DNA of 64,000 nt from Euryodendron excelsum (lineage: Eukaryota > Streptophyta > Magnoliopsida > Ericales > Pentaphylacaceae), in the NCBI GenBank assembly GCA_033060915.1, contig CM065387.1, positions 41,345,001 to 41,409,000 of the forward strand, read 5' to 3'. The position numbers were made by a program, and so were the translations under genes. Position 1 is the first letter of the stretch; the number at the start of each line of letters is the position of its first letter. Below the pieces are notes generated by a model that worked only from the letters and a program-made list of their open reading frames with translations, did no database searches and was not told where the DNA came from. Below are positions 45,801-55,949 of this stretch, one piece after another.

Positions 45801-47185
45801 TATTAGCTGAAAATATTAATCCAAGAGGGGGGTGAATTGGGCAATTAAAAATTAAAGCACTAATCACAACTTAAAAATGCTCAAATCAATAAAGCAGTAT
45901 TCTTAAGATATTCAAATGGAATATAAGCCAATATAAGAGATAAGAGTGTAAACAGAGATATCAACAGAAAGCAAAAGCGACACAGAAATTTTATAGAGGT
46001 TTAGCCAACCATTGCCTATGTCCTCTTTTCCTCAATCCTCTCGAAGGTATTCCACTATATAAAATTCCTTACACAACTACTAGTTGCTTCCAAGTGACCA
46101 GCTCACTTTTGTACAAGAGTTCAACACCTAACTTTTAAATCTACCTAGTTTTTTTTCCTAAGACTACTCAGTTTTACAATGTATAACCAGCTACATATAC
46201 ACTCACTAGGTGTACATCAACCTTAAACAAGAGTTGAAGTAGAATAGATATAAGGATGTCACTCTCACAAGTGAACAAATGCAGGTTATAGTTCGAAAAT
46301 ATCTGGCCAAAGGTGCGAGAAACAGAGTATTAAATGTATATGATTGAATCTTCGCTTTTTGCACTTTATGCCTTGTTTCTTGGCCATAAATGAGCTAGAG
46401 GTCCTCTATATATAGTGTCTCACAATTATCAGCCATTAGAAATGGTATGAGTGCATTAAATACGTGGGCAGTCTCGTCAGAACGTTTGAATTTTCAACTA
46501 TTGAAGCCAAGGTGTTGACAATAGCTCTAGAGGTATCAACCATATTTGTATCTTCCAGCAAATCAGCCTTCGATAGTGTCGACCAGATCTGTGTTATCTT
46601 TTATCATTTGCTCACTGCCTCCAAGCTGTTGACCATGGTTATTTCAGGTGTCAATAATGGCTTGAGGATGCTCAGGCATTTCAAGGTCTTCCAATGGTGT
46701 CAACCACAGTGGTATGGTGTTGACACTAATAATGGACTACTTTTTGAGGATTAAGGGTGTTTAGGTGGAGTGTTGACCAAAGATGTAGATGGTTGGCAAT
46801 ATTTCACAGTAGCTCCATGAGATCTTCAATCAAGTGTCTACCATTTCACCAATATGTCAACACTTGCTGCCGATCTCCAAATTTTCTTATGCCACTTTGT
46901 AGAAGGTGTTAGTACTTGCTGCCAACCTTCTTCTCTGTCGATCTCCTTTTTAACGTAGGCAAATGGCTTGTCAATACTTGCTGCTGACCTTCTTTTTAAC
47001 TTAGGCAAATGGCTTCCCAGTACTGGCTGCCGACGTTCTTTTCAACTTAGGGAAATGGCTTCAAAAGCTTCAAGTCATAATTCTAATGGAGATTAAGGAT
47101 ATAAGATAATTTTCATACTAAGTAAAGTCATTACATCCTTATCACAATGTTTTGTTATCATCAAAATCAAGGCATGGAGTCAATG
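45801..47185 (-). repeat. 5' LTR of the SIRE-type element
   Basis: 1385 bp, matching 37805-39174. Terminal bases have decayed: CA has become TG at 47184-47185, and the inner end reads TATTAGCT where the other copy has TGTTAGCT. TATA box CTATATATAG near 46405-46414; the GTGTCGACC/GTGTTGACC array lies at 46500-47035. It carries a roughly 70-bp stretch (about 46262-46335) that the other LTR lacks. Confidence 0.85.
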
Positions 47186-47190
47186 TCCTT
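47186..47190. repeat. Target site duplication TCCTT, right
   Basis: Partner of 37800-37804; the interrupted family E LTR resumes here. Confidence 0.85.
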
Positions 47191-47444
47191 AACTCTCTTG
47201 GGTTCCTTAAACTTGCATAAACTCCATGATTCACTATTATCATGCTTGATCATTGTACAATTCTTATAGTACGGTTTTTCTGCCACGAACTCCATTAAGA
47301 CTTTGATTCTTCAAATGATGAAGAAGGCTTGTTGGTGCTAAGAATCAATCGAGTGCTTCTTATATGTTAAGAGAACTTTGTTAGGAACTCTTTCTTGTGC
47401 GGCTATTCTCTTAGAAATGCAAAAGGGGCTTATCATATATATAG
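47191..47444 (-). repeat. Old copia LTR (family E), second part
   Basis: Continues the LTR of 37240-37804: TTAAACTTGCATAAACTCC against TTAAACTTGCTTAACTCC at 47720, then ATTCACTATTATCATGCTT against ATTCACCGTTACCATGCTT. It ends at a TATA-like CATATATATAG (47435), directly followed by the start of the second copy. Confidence 0.65.
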
Positions 47445-48548
47445 TGAAAAACCTTGTCGGACTATGCTTTGCTAAATGATACATACTAACCTAATACGAT
47501 GATAACAATGACTATGGCTTAGTGCATCTACAAAGTATATCAAGTAAAGTTAATCAAAACAATAATATAATTGACACAAGAGATTTTGCATGGAAAACCT
47601 TGGGGTAACGTAAAAAACCATGAGACCTAGTTCAGCCAAACCAAGCACCAATCCAAATGTCAAATGGTTACAAGATCACTTACAACCAAAACCCCAACTG
47701 GACTCCTCGACTCTTTCAGTTGCCTTAAACTTGCTTAACTCCTCGATTCACCGTTACCATGCTTAATTATCACACAATTCCCTAAGTATAGATTTCCACC
47801 TTGAACTCCTTCAAGACATCAACTCTTCCCTAGTGAAGAAGTTAATTGATGCTACGAATCAATGATGAGAGCTATTGATTGCTTAGACAACTCTTCTTAA
47901 GCGTTTCTATGAAAACTGCTCTCTTTAGAGAACTTGAAAGCTTGTGCCTCTTATATAGATAGGTCAAAATCCTGCATAACACGCTTTCCAAAACTGAAAA
48001 CCATGCACATTTCACTGGACCAAAGGTGGTGAAAGCCAAAGTTGGCTATTGCGAGAAGGTGGCAACAGGTGGTGATACTCTTGAGAATATGATTTAGAAC
48101 CTATTTATCACTGGAACTGGTGGCCAGAGGTGGCAAAACATACTATTTTGCTAGGATTTATTTTTACTGGAGCCATTTTTTGTCAGGATCTATTTATTGC
48201 TGGAGCCATGAGTGGCCAGAGTTGGCCACTGACCAAACCTTCTTCCTTAGCCTCTGAATCGATCATCCACCTACTTTTTAGCACTATGCCAGAATGAATG
48301 AAAGTTCAAAGAAGGTTTCCATCAACTTCTATCCTTGAATCGATCATCCACCTACTTCTTAGCATTATGCTTAAATGAATCAAACTTCAAAGAAGGTTTT
48401 CATCAACTTCTATCCTTGAATGTTCATGATAAAACCCTTTTAACCCAACTATAAGGAATTAAAGGCAGTCACGAAATTGTCCAATTATATAACTTTACAT
48501 ATAAGAAACTCACAAACATGCCAATACCGTTTGTTTCCAATCATGGCA
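47445..48548 (-). repeat. Copia LTR (family E), complete copy
   Basis: Minus strand from TGCCATGATTGG (48548) to ...GGTTTTTCA (47445), 1104 bp with TG...CA ends. TATA box CTATATAAG near 47950; a TGGCCAGAGGTGGC-type motif array at 48020-48245 marks U3. It abuts the interrupted copy, so the R-U5 part is in tandem. Confidence 0.6.
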
Positions 48549-49056
48549 AATTTTCCCCTTTTGATGGCGCGAAAGCAATCAAAGTCCTTTTCTAAATCTT
48601 CGATTGAAAGCAATGGAGATCGATAGAAATACCCTGTTTAACACCAAACTTCTAAATCTTTAATCGGAGTCTCTCTGGATCGATCAACTGGTATCAAAAC
48701 TCTCTAATTTTTACAATTCACTGAATCTTCAATCAACAGCTATTGATGATATCGAAATTGAAAACTTCTTTAAGGTTTTCAGCTTAATTACATGTCTCAA
48801 AATTGTTAAAGATAGGCCCCCGGTTAAGCATTATATGGTCAAACAAGAAGGCCATTACCGTGTGCCAGCAATAAATTCAGTCTACTCAAAAGTAAACGAG
48901 TGTAATAGGGCTTCCATCTTTTGAGAATTCATCTAATGGAATCAAGTTGCCTTTCTTGAGACATGTAGCAAGAAAATGAAAACTGATAAATAAGCTATAT
49001 CCAAACGAACTCGGCAAGTTTAAAGTAACTGCACCAAAAATAACTTCCATTTACAA
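48549..49056 (-). other. 3' end of the family E interior, otherwise nothing recognised
   Basis: Minus-strand CATCAAAAGGGGAAAATT (48565-48549) has the form of a copia polypurine tract just ahead of the LTR. The rest, to 49056, shows no coding I can assign. Confidence 0.4.
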
Positions 49057-49238
49057 TGTTAGAATAATGCAGAAGAGAAAGGAGAGAATAATCTCTGTAT
49101 TGAGTTAATTAATAACCAAAGAGAGGTATAGTGTATATATAGTACAATGAGGAGTGTTGAACAAGAAAGCCTAAACTAGGAAAGTAAATCAATTCCATAA
49201 AATATCAAATCTCTATAATATATTATATACACTAACAT
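49057..49238 (-). repeat. 3' LTR of a third copia family (F), 182 bp
   Basis: TGTTAGAATAATGC to ATACACTAACA, i.e. TG...CA with TGTTAG/CTAACA ends. Minus-strand TATA TACTATATATACAC near 49140. A polypurine tract (TTGAGTTTGAGGAGAAA) precedes it on the minus strand. Short LTRs of this form are typical of Retrofit/Ale-like copia. Confidence 0.7.
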
Positions 49239-49259
49239 TTCTCCTCAAACTCAAGGTGG

Positions 49260-49870
49260 TTAAGCAGAGACCAAATAGAGCTTGGAAACCAGATCATGAA
49301 TCCATCTTGGAGGACTAGACTTGGTAAAGATATTAGCAGTTTGGTCAGCAGATGTCACACAAAGAAGATAAACGGTGCCATGAACGATATGCTGACAAAT
49401 GAAGTGACAATCAATTTCGAAGTGCTTAGTGCAATCATTAAACATATCATTACGAGCAATCATAATAGTACTGTGATTGTCACAATAAAGAACAGTAGTA
49501 CCAGAATGAAAGACACCCATGTCTTGAAGTAACCATCGAAGCCAGAGAAGTTTTTGAGTGATGTCAGCTAGCGCATAATATTCGACCTCAGTGCTAGAGC
49601 CGGCAATAAGAGTCTCCTTTTTACTACGCCAAGAAATGAGAGAATCACCAAGAAAGAAGTAGAACTCAGCGGTTGAACAATGATTAGTAGGATCACCAGC
49701 CCAATCAGTATCATAATAGGCATGGAGCTATAGAGAAAAGTAACAAGACTAACGTAAATCATGAAACAGGTTCCCTTAACATAACAGAGAATACGAAAAA
49801 CTACAACATAATGAGTGGAGTGAGTTGAGGAGAAGAATTGACTGACATGGTAGCATTCAATCAAGGCTAT
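49260..49870 (-). pseudogene. Copia family F RNase H fragment
   Basis: Minus strand. 49520-49260: TTVLYCDNHSTIMIARNDMF, CHFICQHIVHGTVYLLCVTS, QTANIFTK, the end of copia RNase H. 49864-49568 gives ECYHVSQFFSSTHSTHYVVV then RILCYVKGT, and in other frames GDSLISWRSKK-type and AEYYALAD-type sequence. Truncated at about 49870; frames shifted. The element's remaining parts are absent. Confidence 0.75.
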
Positions 49871-50849
49871 TAGCTTAGCTAGCGCTTCGGGAAAGTTTAG
49901 TCAGTTCATAAAAATTTCTCTGAAAAAAGGTGTTGAATAAATAAGTGGCTTGAAGGAGGATAAACTAAGTAGTAGGATGGTTCACCAAATCCTGGCTTGT
50001 GTGGGTTCGCCGGTCAAAGGCCCTAATGCATCAAGACCGTAGAGCATTGCTTGAAGTTTCGATAATCAATAGAGAGGCTGTTAGGCTAGTGGTAGTGGCG
50101 GCATATTATTAATTTTTTCACCATGGATGTTACCATCTAATTAAAGCACTTCCACAACACAGAGATGGGTATTGTTAACGGCGTTCTAAACGAACTCTTA
50201 TAGCCAGAGAACCAATTCAACCCAGTTTTCGTAAGTTAAGTTTGTTTGGGTTTAGTAGAAGATTAGTTTGATTTTGTCTCCAAAAATTCAAGAATCGACG
50301 AATTTATTTTGGTACACAATTCGGTCATTGGATAATTCGAGCTACCCGGTGGGTATATACTTTTTCTCACAAAGTTACACATGTAATATAGTATAATCAT
50401 CACACTTAATAAATCTTAATGATTTTATATTAGAAATTGTTTAATGAATTTTCAAAGTCTTGTACAATACAATTAGACCACGGGAATCGACTCAAACAAT
50501 TCAAATTTTCTCGGGTTGTGTTGGTGTGCTTGTGCGCTCGATGGGAAAAAGCCCCTTCCACTTTTCCATTCCATTCCCTCAACCTCCTCTTTCACCAAGT
50601 TTATTGTTTCTGATGAGGAACTTATATCTAAATCCTATCTGCTCACATACCATTTTCTTTTCTTTACGTTAAAAAAAAAAAGAATAAAATTAACAACTTA
50701 ACATTAGCCAGTTTAATTGGTAGGAAAACAAGATTCATAACATGTTTCGCATTTCAGTGTCCTTGCATCAGAATTTAACTCTTATATTTTTCAATTTAAC
50801 TAAACTTAGATTTAGGAATCATTTAATTAAAAACACCAGATAATAGGAT
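49871..50849. other. Intergenic, no gene recognised
   Basis: No coding, repeat or RNA gene I can support. Slightly less AT-rich near 50510-50620, with two overlapping small frames that resemble nothing. Confidence 0.5.
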
Positions 50850-50918
50850 GTATATAAATAGAGACATGCATAGCCCAGTTGCATGCTTTTATGAATAAGA
50901 AGAAAGACAAATTCAAAC

Positions 50919-50980
<62 letters not shown>

Positions 50981-51242
50981 ATTTGTATCTCTAGTTATTT
51001 GAGGCAATCCAGTTAATAGGGTTATTCGTATTTATCCAAATACGACTTGGTATAGCTAGGTGGTAAGAACGAAAGAAAATAGATTGTATATCAATAGAGA
51101 CATGCAGAGAGTAGTTGCATATTTCTATGCATAAGAAGCAAAGACAAATTCAAACAATTATATATATAGACACACATATAGCATGTATTCTTATATATTT
51201 GATGCAATCCAGTTAATACAGACTTGGTACAGCTTGTAGGTT
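50850..51242 (+). repeat. Imperfect direct duplication in the 7TM gene's upstream region
   Basis: Two units: about 50850-51065 and 51083-51242. Shared in order: AATAGAGACATGCA, AGTTGCAT, ATAAGAAG.AAAGACAAATTCAAACA, an AT run, TTGATGCAATCCAGTTAATA/TTGAGGCAATCCAGTTAATA, and GACTTGGTACAGCT/GACTTGGTATAGCT. The left unit carries a (GA)n tract that the right one lacks. Confidence 0.8.
50919..50978 (+). repeat. (AT)n(GA)n compound microsatellite
   Basis: About 8 AT units then about 22 GA units. Located roughly 300-500 bp ahead of the 7TM gene's start codon. GA/CT tracts near plant promoters can bind BBR/BPC factors; here that is only a possibility. Confidence 0.9.
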
Positions 51243-51421
51243 TAATTTTAGACACCGCCCTCTGTCAAATCATCATGAAACTCCCATATTTATATTTAAC
51301 TTTGCACAGCTTATCATTCAAGAAATCTCAATCTCCACCCAGAACTGCCACCACCTCGTCATCCACCTCTGCCGCCACCGCCCACGGCCACAATCCTTTT
51401 CCTACGTCCATCTTAGCAAAA

Positions 51422-52795
51422 ATGCTGGGAATTAGATGCTATGACGTTTGTCTAATTACTTTCCTCTCCCTCCTCCTCATTGTCCAAATTCCCTCAACCA
51501 CTGCAGAGATTACAACTGTGAGAATCTCCTCCGACTCGCGCCCAACCATTCGCTTTACTAACTTCTGTTTCACTCGCACCGGTCATGTCTCCATTGGCCT
51601 TTCCAATGTCTCCGTCACCACCACCTCCAGCACCCCAACAAACTTCTCCCGCCTCGGTTTCTTCCTTTCGACCATAGACGTCTCCTTATATTATACTGTA
51701 GAAGATGGCAAAACTTGCATCACCCAAAGCCGCCACCTCGTCCCCGGTCTCTTTGACCCCATCGCCACCTTTGGAGAACTCTCTCCCCCTCCGCTCTCCT
51801 CCCTCAACAAAACCTTCTCCATCCCCAAACACGCCGACTATGGCATCTATTTTGCCAATTGCGAGCCCAAAACCTCTGTCTCGATGAATGTAATCATTGA
51901 AACCTTCAACATTGAGGAGGATGGCAAAAAAGACTATCTTCCATATGGAGAAACACAATTACCAACTGTTTTCTTTGGCTTCTCACTCTTTTATTTTTCG
52001 TTTCTAGTAATTTGGGTGCGTTTATGCTGTTGGAGAAAAACATCCGTTAACAAAATACATTTGTTGATGGCCGTATTGCTTTTGATGAAATCTTTGAATT
52101 TGCTTTTCGCGGCAGAAGATAAACACTTTATTAACGTCACCGGAACGCCTCATGGGTGGGACATATTGTTTTATACGTTTCATTCTATTCGGGCAGTGCT
52201 GTTACTTACGGTAATTATGTTGATCGGGACGGGATGGTCATTTTTAAAGCCATTTTTGCAAGAGAATGAGAAGATGTGGTTAACAATCGGCATAACCCTT
52301 CAGGTTGTTGTTAATACTATCTATGTTTTCATTAGCGTAAACGGACCATTTGTCAACAACTATTGGTATTGGGGTTTGGCATTCGTGCTTGTTTATATGG
52401 CGTGTTATTTAGTTGTTCTGGCCCCTGTTGTGTTGTCTATTAAGTCATTGAGGGAAACGGCAATTGCAGATGGGAAGGCTGCGAGAACCTTGGCAAAAAT
52501 TAGACTTTTTAGAAATTTCTACGTATGTGTTTGTTTTTACGAGGTTACTACGATTCTGATAAAGCACTATTTTAGTTTGTTTACTATCCTTTTTACTGTG
52601 GCTAATGACGGGGGTTTTTGTGGTTTCCTGTGGGTGGAAGATGCATTTTCAGAGGCTGCAGCTGTTCTGTTTTATGTTGTAATGTTTCATATGTTTCGGC
52701 CTATGGAACAAACTGAGTACTTTGTTATTCACGACGAAGAGGATGAAAAGGATGCCCTGGCTATCATTCGGAGTACAAACTTCGAAATTCTTTGA
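51422..52795 (+). CDS. Lung-7TM/GPR107-family seven-transmembrane protein
   Basis: 457 residues, intronless. Residues 5-27 form a signal peptide (LITFLSLLLIVQIPSTTA). Residues 28-180 are a luminal or extracellular domain with three or so N-glycosylation sequons (NVS, NFS, NKT). Seven hydrophobic segments follow at about 181-202, 211-231, 247-270, 286-306, 315-339, 365-393 and 409-425, then a short acidic tail (YFVIHDEEDEKDAL) after MFRPME. The TM part has family words such as KIHLLMAVLLLMKSLNLLF and the SVN-NYWYWG loop. Closest in type to Arabidopsis CAND6/CAND7-like proteins (about 440 residues). Mammalian relatives act in Golgi and endosomal trafficking; plant members are candidate G-protein-coupled receptors, largely uncharacterised. 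An in-frame ATG at 51275 would add 49 residues; I prefer 51422 because the signal peptide starts there. Confidence 0.9.
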   Translation: MLGIRCYDVCLITFLSLLLIVQIPSTTAEITTVRISSDSRPTIRFTNFCFTRTGHVSIGLSNVSVTTTSSTPTNFSRLGFFLSTIDVSLYYTVEDGKTCITQSRHLVPGLFDPIATFGELSPPPLSSLNKTFSIPKHADYGIYFANCEPKTSVSMNVIIETFNIEEDGKKDYLPYGETQLPTVFFGFSLFYFSFLVIWVRLCCWRKTSVNKIHLLMAVLLLMKSLNLLFAAEDKHFINVTGTPHGWDILFYTFHSIRAVLLLTVIMLIGTGWSFLKPFLQENEKMWLTIGITLQVVVNTIYVFISVNGPFVNNYWYWGLAFVLVYMACYLVVLAPVVLSIKSLRETAIADGKAARTLAKIRLFRNFYVCVCFYEVTTILIKHYFSLFTILFTVANDGGFCGFLWVEDAFSEAAAVLFYVVMFHMFRPMEQTEYFVIHDEEDEKDALAIIRSTNFEIL

Positions 52796-53499
52796 AGTTG
52801 GCTGCTCAGAAGAAGACCTACTATTTGAATTTCTGCAATATATGGTATTTTTCGTTGTCTATTAAGACAACCTCTTAGATTCTTCTGTTCCATGTGTAAT
52901 TTGGGTTTTTTTTTTTTTTTTATCTTGATCTTTTGTATTTTTGAATATTTATACCATGGATGACACAATCAATACAATTACATATTCTACATTATTTTAT
53001 CTTAATCTGATGAATGTGCCTATAGTGAAAAACAATGTAGGGTCGAATCCGGATGAAAAACAAGGTATCGTCGTTCCGAATTGTATATGGAAGATTTTTC
53101 TGCTGCAGCGACTCGATTCCCTTTATATATAAGAATCAGGCAATACAAACAGAATTTATTAATAAAATGATGTGGTTGGATACAGTGGTAGATCCAATAA
53201 TTTTGTTCAATAGAAGCAAAAAATTTAGTTGAAACTTTTTTTATATTTAATTCCAGTGTAAATTTTTTACTTGAAATTTTATTTTTTTTAGATAAACAAT
53301 TATTAATTTATTTATTTTTTTCTACTTTTAATGAAGTATTCAACTAATTGGATTTAACTATTCAATAAAAATTAATTTTTAAAAAATATATATATTTACT
53401 AAATGACTCGACCAATATAATACAAAATTGATGATTCATGGTTATCTATTCACATGGACGAATTGAAAGAAAAAAAAAAAAAGGTTTTCTTTGCACAAT
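52796..53499. other. 3' flank of the 7TM gene, AT-rich
   Basis: Probably holds the 3' UTR (T-rich to about 52925). The remainder to 53499 is very AT-rich, without recognised coding. Confidence 0.5.
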
Positions 53500-53832
53500 T
53501 TATTTTCTTCGGTCTCGATGTTTGGGTGTGTTTGCACATTCAAATGTACAGAGAGATGGAGAGAAGAATGATGGTGTGCTGCCGAAGGAGTCAGAAAAAG
53601 AAAGGTTCCTCTCTCTCCCCAAAACCCTAACGTAGCCACTTTTGAGCGCAGAGGAAAGAACACCGTAGAAGCCAATGTCGAGTTCGGCAGCGTTGTGGTT
53701 GATGGCATAGCAAATCCAAGAGTCGATGTGAGAGCAGTGCAGGTGTTCACAAAGAAGACTCCGGGTACCGGAGGCGGAGTCGAGGACCAGAGGTTTCGCC
53801 ATTTGCGTTCCCGTCCGACGGGTCCACATCAA
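53500..53832 (-). pseudogene. F-box/RNI-like protein fragment
   Basis: Minus strand, 110-codon frame. The part KPLVLDSASGTRSLLCEHLH then CSHIDSWICYAINHNAAELD resembles the segment of plant F-box/LRR (FBD-type) proteins after the F-box, where SHIDSWI..A..RNVxELDL starts the leucine-rich repeats. Neither the F-box upstream nor repeats downstream are seen; past ELDIGFYG the reading loses resemblance. A gene fragment or pseudogene, moderately sure of the family. Confidence 0.45.
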
Positions 53833-54074
53833 TCTTCGGGAACAGCAGCACCAACCGGTCAGTTAGTTTGACCTCTCTGTAGAGAGTTATTCCTTCCATG
53901 TCTCTGCCACCAGTTTTATAATTAATTTGAGTTTGTGTGCAAAAACATATAAGGATGACATTTTAAAGGTCTATTTGGCTGTTGAGAAAATAATTTACAA
54001 AAGAAAAACAAAAGAAAAATCAACATCATAATTTCCAAATCTTGTGATTTGAAAAAACAAAAACCCCAAGTTAA
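53833..54074. other. Left flank of the copia element
   Basis: No coding recognised; the copia LTR begins at 54075. Confidence 0.4.
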
Positions 54075-54447
54075 TGCTAGATTCATGCACACATATTGAA
54101 GGATGAAACTTCTACCACCAGTCATGTAAGTCAAATATAGTTTGACATCTATCATAGTTAGGCCACCTACTACCGCACATCATAGTGAACAAAATTTCTC
54201 TTCCCTCCTCTATAAATAAAGGGTTGAGATGAGAAAGAAAATCAAACAAGCTCAAGCAAGAGCAAGAGAGAGCAAGCAAGAGTTAAGGAGTTTTTTTTTT
54301 TTTTTTTTTTTGTGGTGAGAGTTGTAGTTGATTTGATAGAGCCATGACTGCTCCTCCTCCTTTGTAATATTTTTCCTCTCTATATAGTGAAATTCTTTCT
54401 CCAATTCATTGTTGTGTGTGAGTGTGTATTTAATTTCTGACACAACA
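54075..54447 (+). repeat. 5' LTR of the Tork-like element
   Basis: TGCTAGATTCATGC ... CTGACACAACA, 373 bp, TG...CA, matching 59150-59514 and 35180-35563. TATA box TATAAATAAAGG at 54211. Contains a T run of about 20 (54292-54311). Confidence 0.85.
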
Positions 54448-54449
54448 AG

Positions 54450-54461
54450 TGGTATCAGAGT
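54450..54461 (+). other. Primer binding site
   Basis: TGGTATCAGAGT two bases behind the LTR end; the plant initiator-Met tRNA site. Confidence 0.85.
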
Positions 54462-55055
54462 AAAGTTAGAGTCGCCGAAGCAATTATTTTGGCTAAATTG
54501 TCCTCATTGTCTATAAATCAAATTTACTGAAATCATATTTTGATCACACCATTGTGTTCATCTTGTCGATACGAGTTAAACAGTGCAAACCGCATTAAAA
54601 ACAGAACTAAAACGAGCCCGTACGAACTGATCAAAATTTTATTCCAGTGAGTTAACACCGGCAACGTCACCGGTGTCGGAGAAGATGATCTGACATCATC
54701 ACTGATGTCATCACTACCACGTCATCAACCCAATCAGCTGCCACATCATCTGCCCAGTCAGTTGCCACGTCATCGCACAGTCAGTCGCCATGTCATCGAC
54801 TAGTCAGCTATCACATCATTGCCTAGTCAGCAGCAACTACCACATCATCAAATTTTCTAAAAATTATAGTTTGGTCCAAAATTTTTTTAGAAATTACAAA
54901 TTAGCCCTAAAATATTTTGAAAATTATAGTTTGACCCCTCAAAATTTTAAAAATTTTAGTAAAGCCCTTCTTGAGGTTTTTCGCCATTCAGGACGCAACC
55001 GTGCACTCTGTTTTGGAAAATTCTACTTCTATAGTACCATATAAACCAATTGAAG
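54462..55055 (+). other. Leader of the Tork-like element, with CATCA-type repeats
   Basis: Untranslated. At 54690-54850 a phrase like CAGTCAGTTGCCACGTCATC recurs about six times with changes, and at 54850-54970 AAATTTTTTAGAAATTA/AATTATAGTTTG.CCC phrases recur at about 50-bp steps. Confidence 0.55.
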
Positions 55056-55830
55056 AGTAAATTCATGGAGGAGCCATCAACATCAACCTCTAGAGCTATA
55101 ATCATACTCAACTCTTCGAACTATGCTATTTGGCGGCCTCAAATGGAGGATTGCTTGAACTATAGGGATTCATTTGATCCCTTAGCTAAAGTGGGGGTGA
55201 AACCGACGGACACAACGGAAGTCGAGTGGAGAAAAAAAAAAAAAGAAAACTATCGGTCTAATCAGACAATGGATCGACTATAGTGTATTCCACCATGTTG
55301 CTCAGGAGAAAGATTCATATACTCTTTGGACGAAGCTATAGAATATGTTTCAAACCAAAACCGCTCAAAACAAAGCTCTCTTGATGCAGCGCTTTGTCAA
55401 CTTAAAGTTAAAGAGCAGTATAACAATTGCTGAGCACACTAGTCAGCTCCAGAACTATGTGAACCAGCTTGCAGCCATGAAATTGCCGTGAGACGATGAA
55501 GAGCAAGCCCTCTTACTTCTCAGTTCTCTACAAGTCAATTGGGAGATATTGGCAGTATCTCTCAACTACTCAACTCCAAATGGCAAACTCACCATGGTGA
55601 TAGTCAATGATGCCTTATTCAATGAAAAAGCCAAACGGAAGGAAACTGTTATGGAGCAATCATATGCCCTCGCTACAGAAAGCAGGGGAAGGCGTCAGGA
55701 AGATAACAGAGGCTAAGGTAGAAGCCGAGGCAGAGGCAGAGGAAAAGGTAGAGGCAGAAGTAGAAGCAGAGGAAGGTCATAGGATCCTGGCAGATCTAAT
55801 GACATGACAAGTTTACCTGCTATCATTGTG
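55056..55830 (+). pseudogene. Copia gag
   Basis: The frame from about 55065 begins EEPSTSTSRAIIILNSSNYA then IWRPQMEDCLNYRDSFDPL, a usual start of copia gag. After a stop at 55281 the other frames give gag core traces (MKLPDDEEQALLLLSSL-type, 55475-55530). At 55700-55790 a third frame encodes an RG-rich stretch from the AGGCAGAGG repeats, and near 55820 YHCGIEGLIKKNYRK is a zinc knuckle that has lost its His position. Not translatable. Confidence 0.75.
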
Positions 55831-55949
55831 GCATTGAAGGTCTCATAAAGAAGAACTATCGAAAATTAAAAAGGGAGCAAGGTCAAGGCAATCACCAGCA
55901 CAACAAAGAAGAAGGTAACACCTTAGTCACCATTAAGGGAGATGTAGCA

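Larger units (their letters stand above)
37805..47185 (-). mobile_element. SIRE-type Ty1/copia element, both LTRs and TSD present
   Basis: 9381 bp between TCCTT duplications. On the minus strand: 5' LTR (47185-45801), primer site, gag from 45745, integrase, RT, RNase H, then a third ORF region (41275-39600), a polypurine tract and 3' LTR (39174-37805). The third ORF downstream of pol is a mark of the SIRE lineage. All coding parts are broken by stops and frameshifts, so it is not autonomous, though its ends are well kept. The paralogous LTR at 47445-48548 shows the uninterrupted target. Confidence 0.88.

Noticed and set aside
51686..51958. 90-codon minus-strand frame within the 7TM gene
   Set aside because: Shadow of the gene's luminal domain coding.
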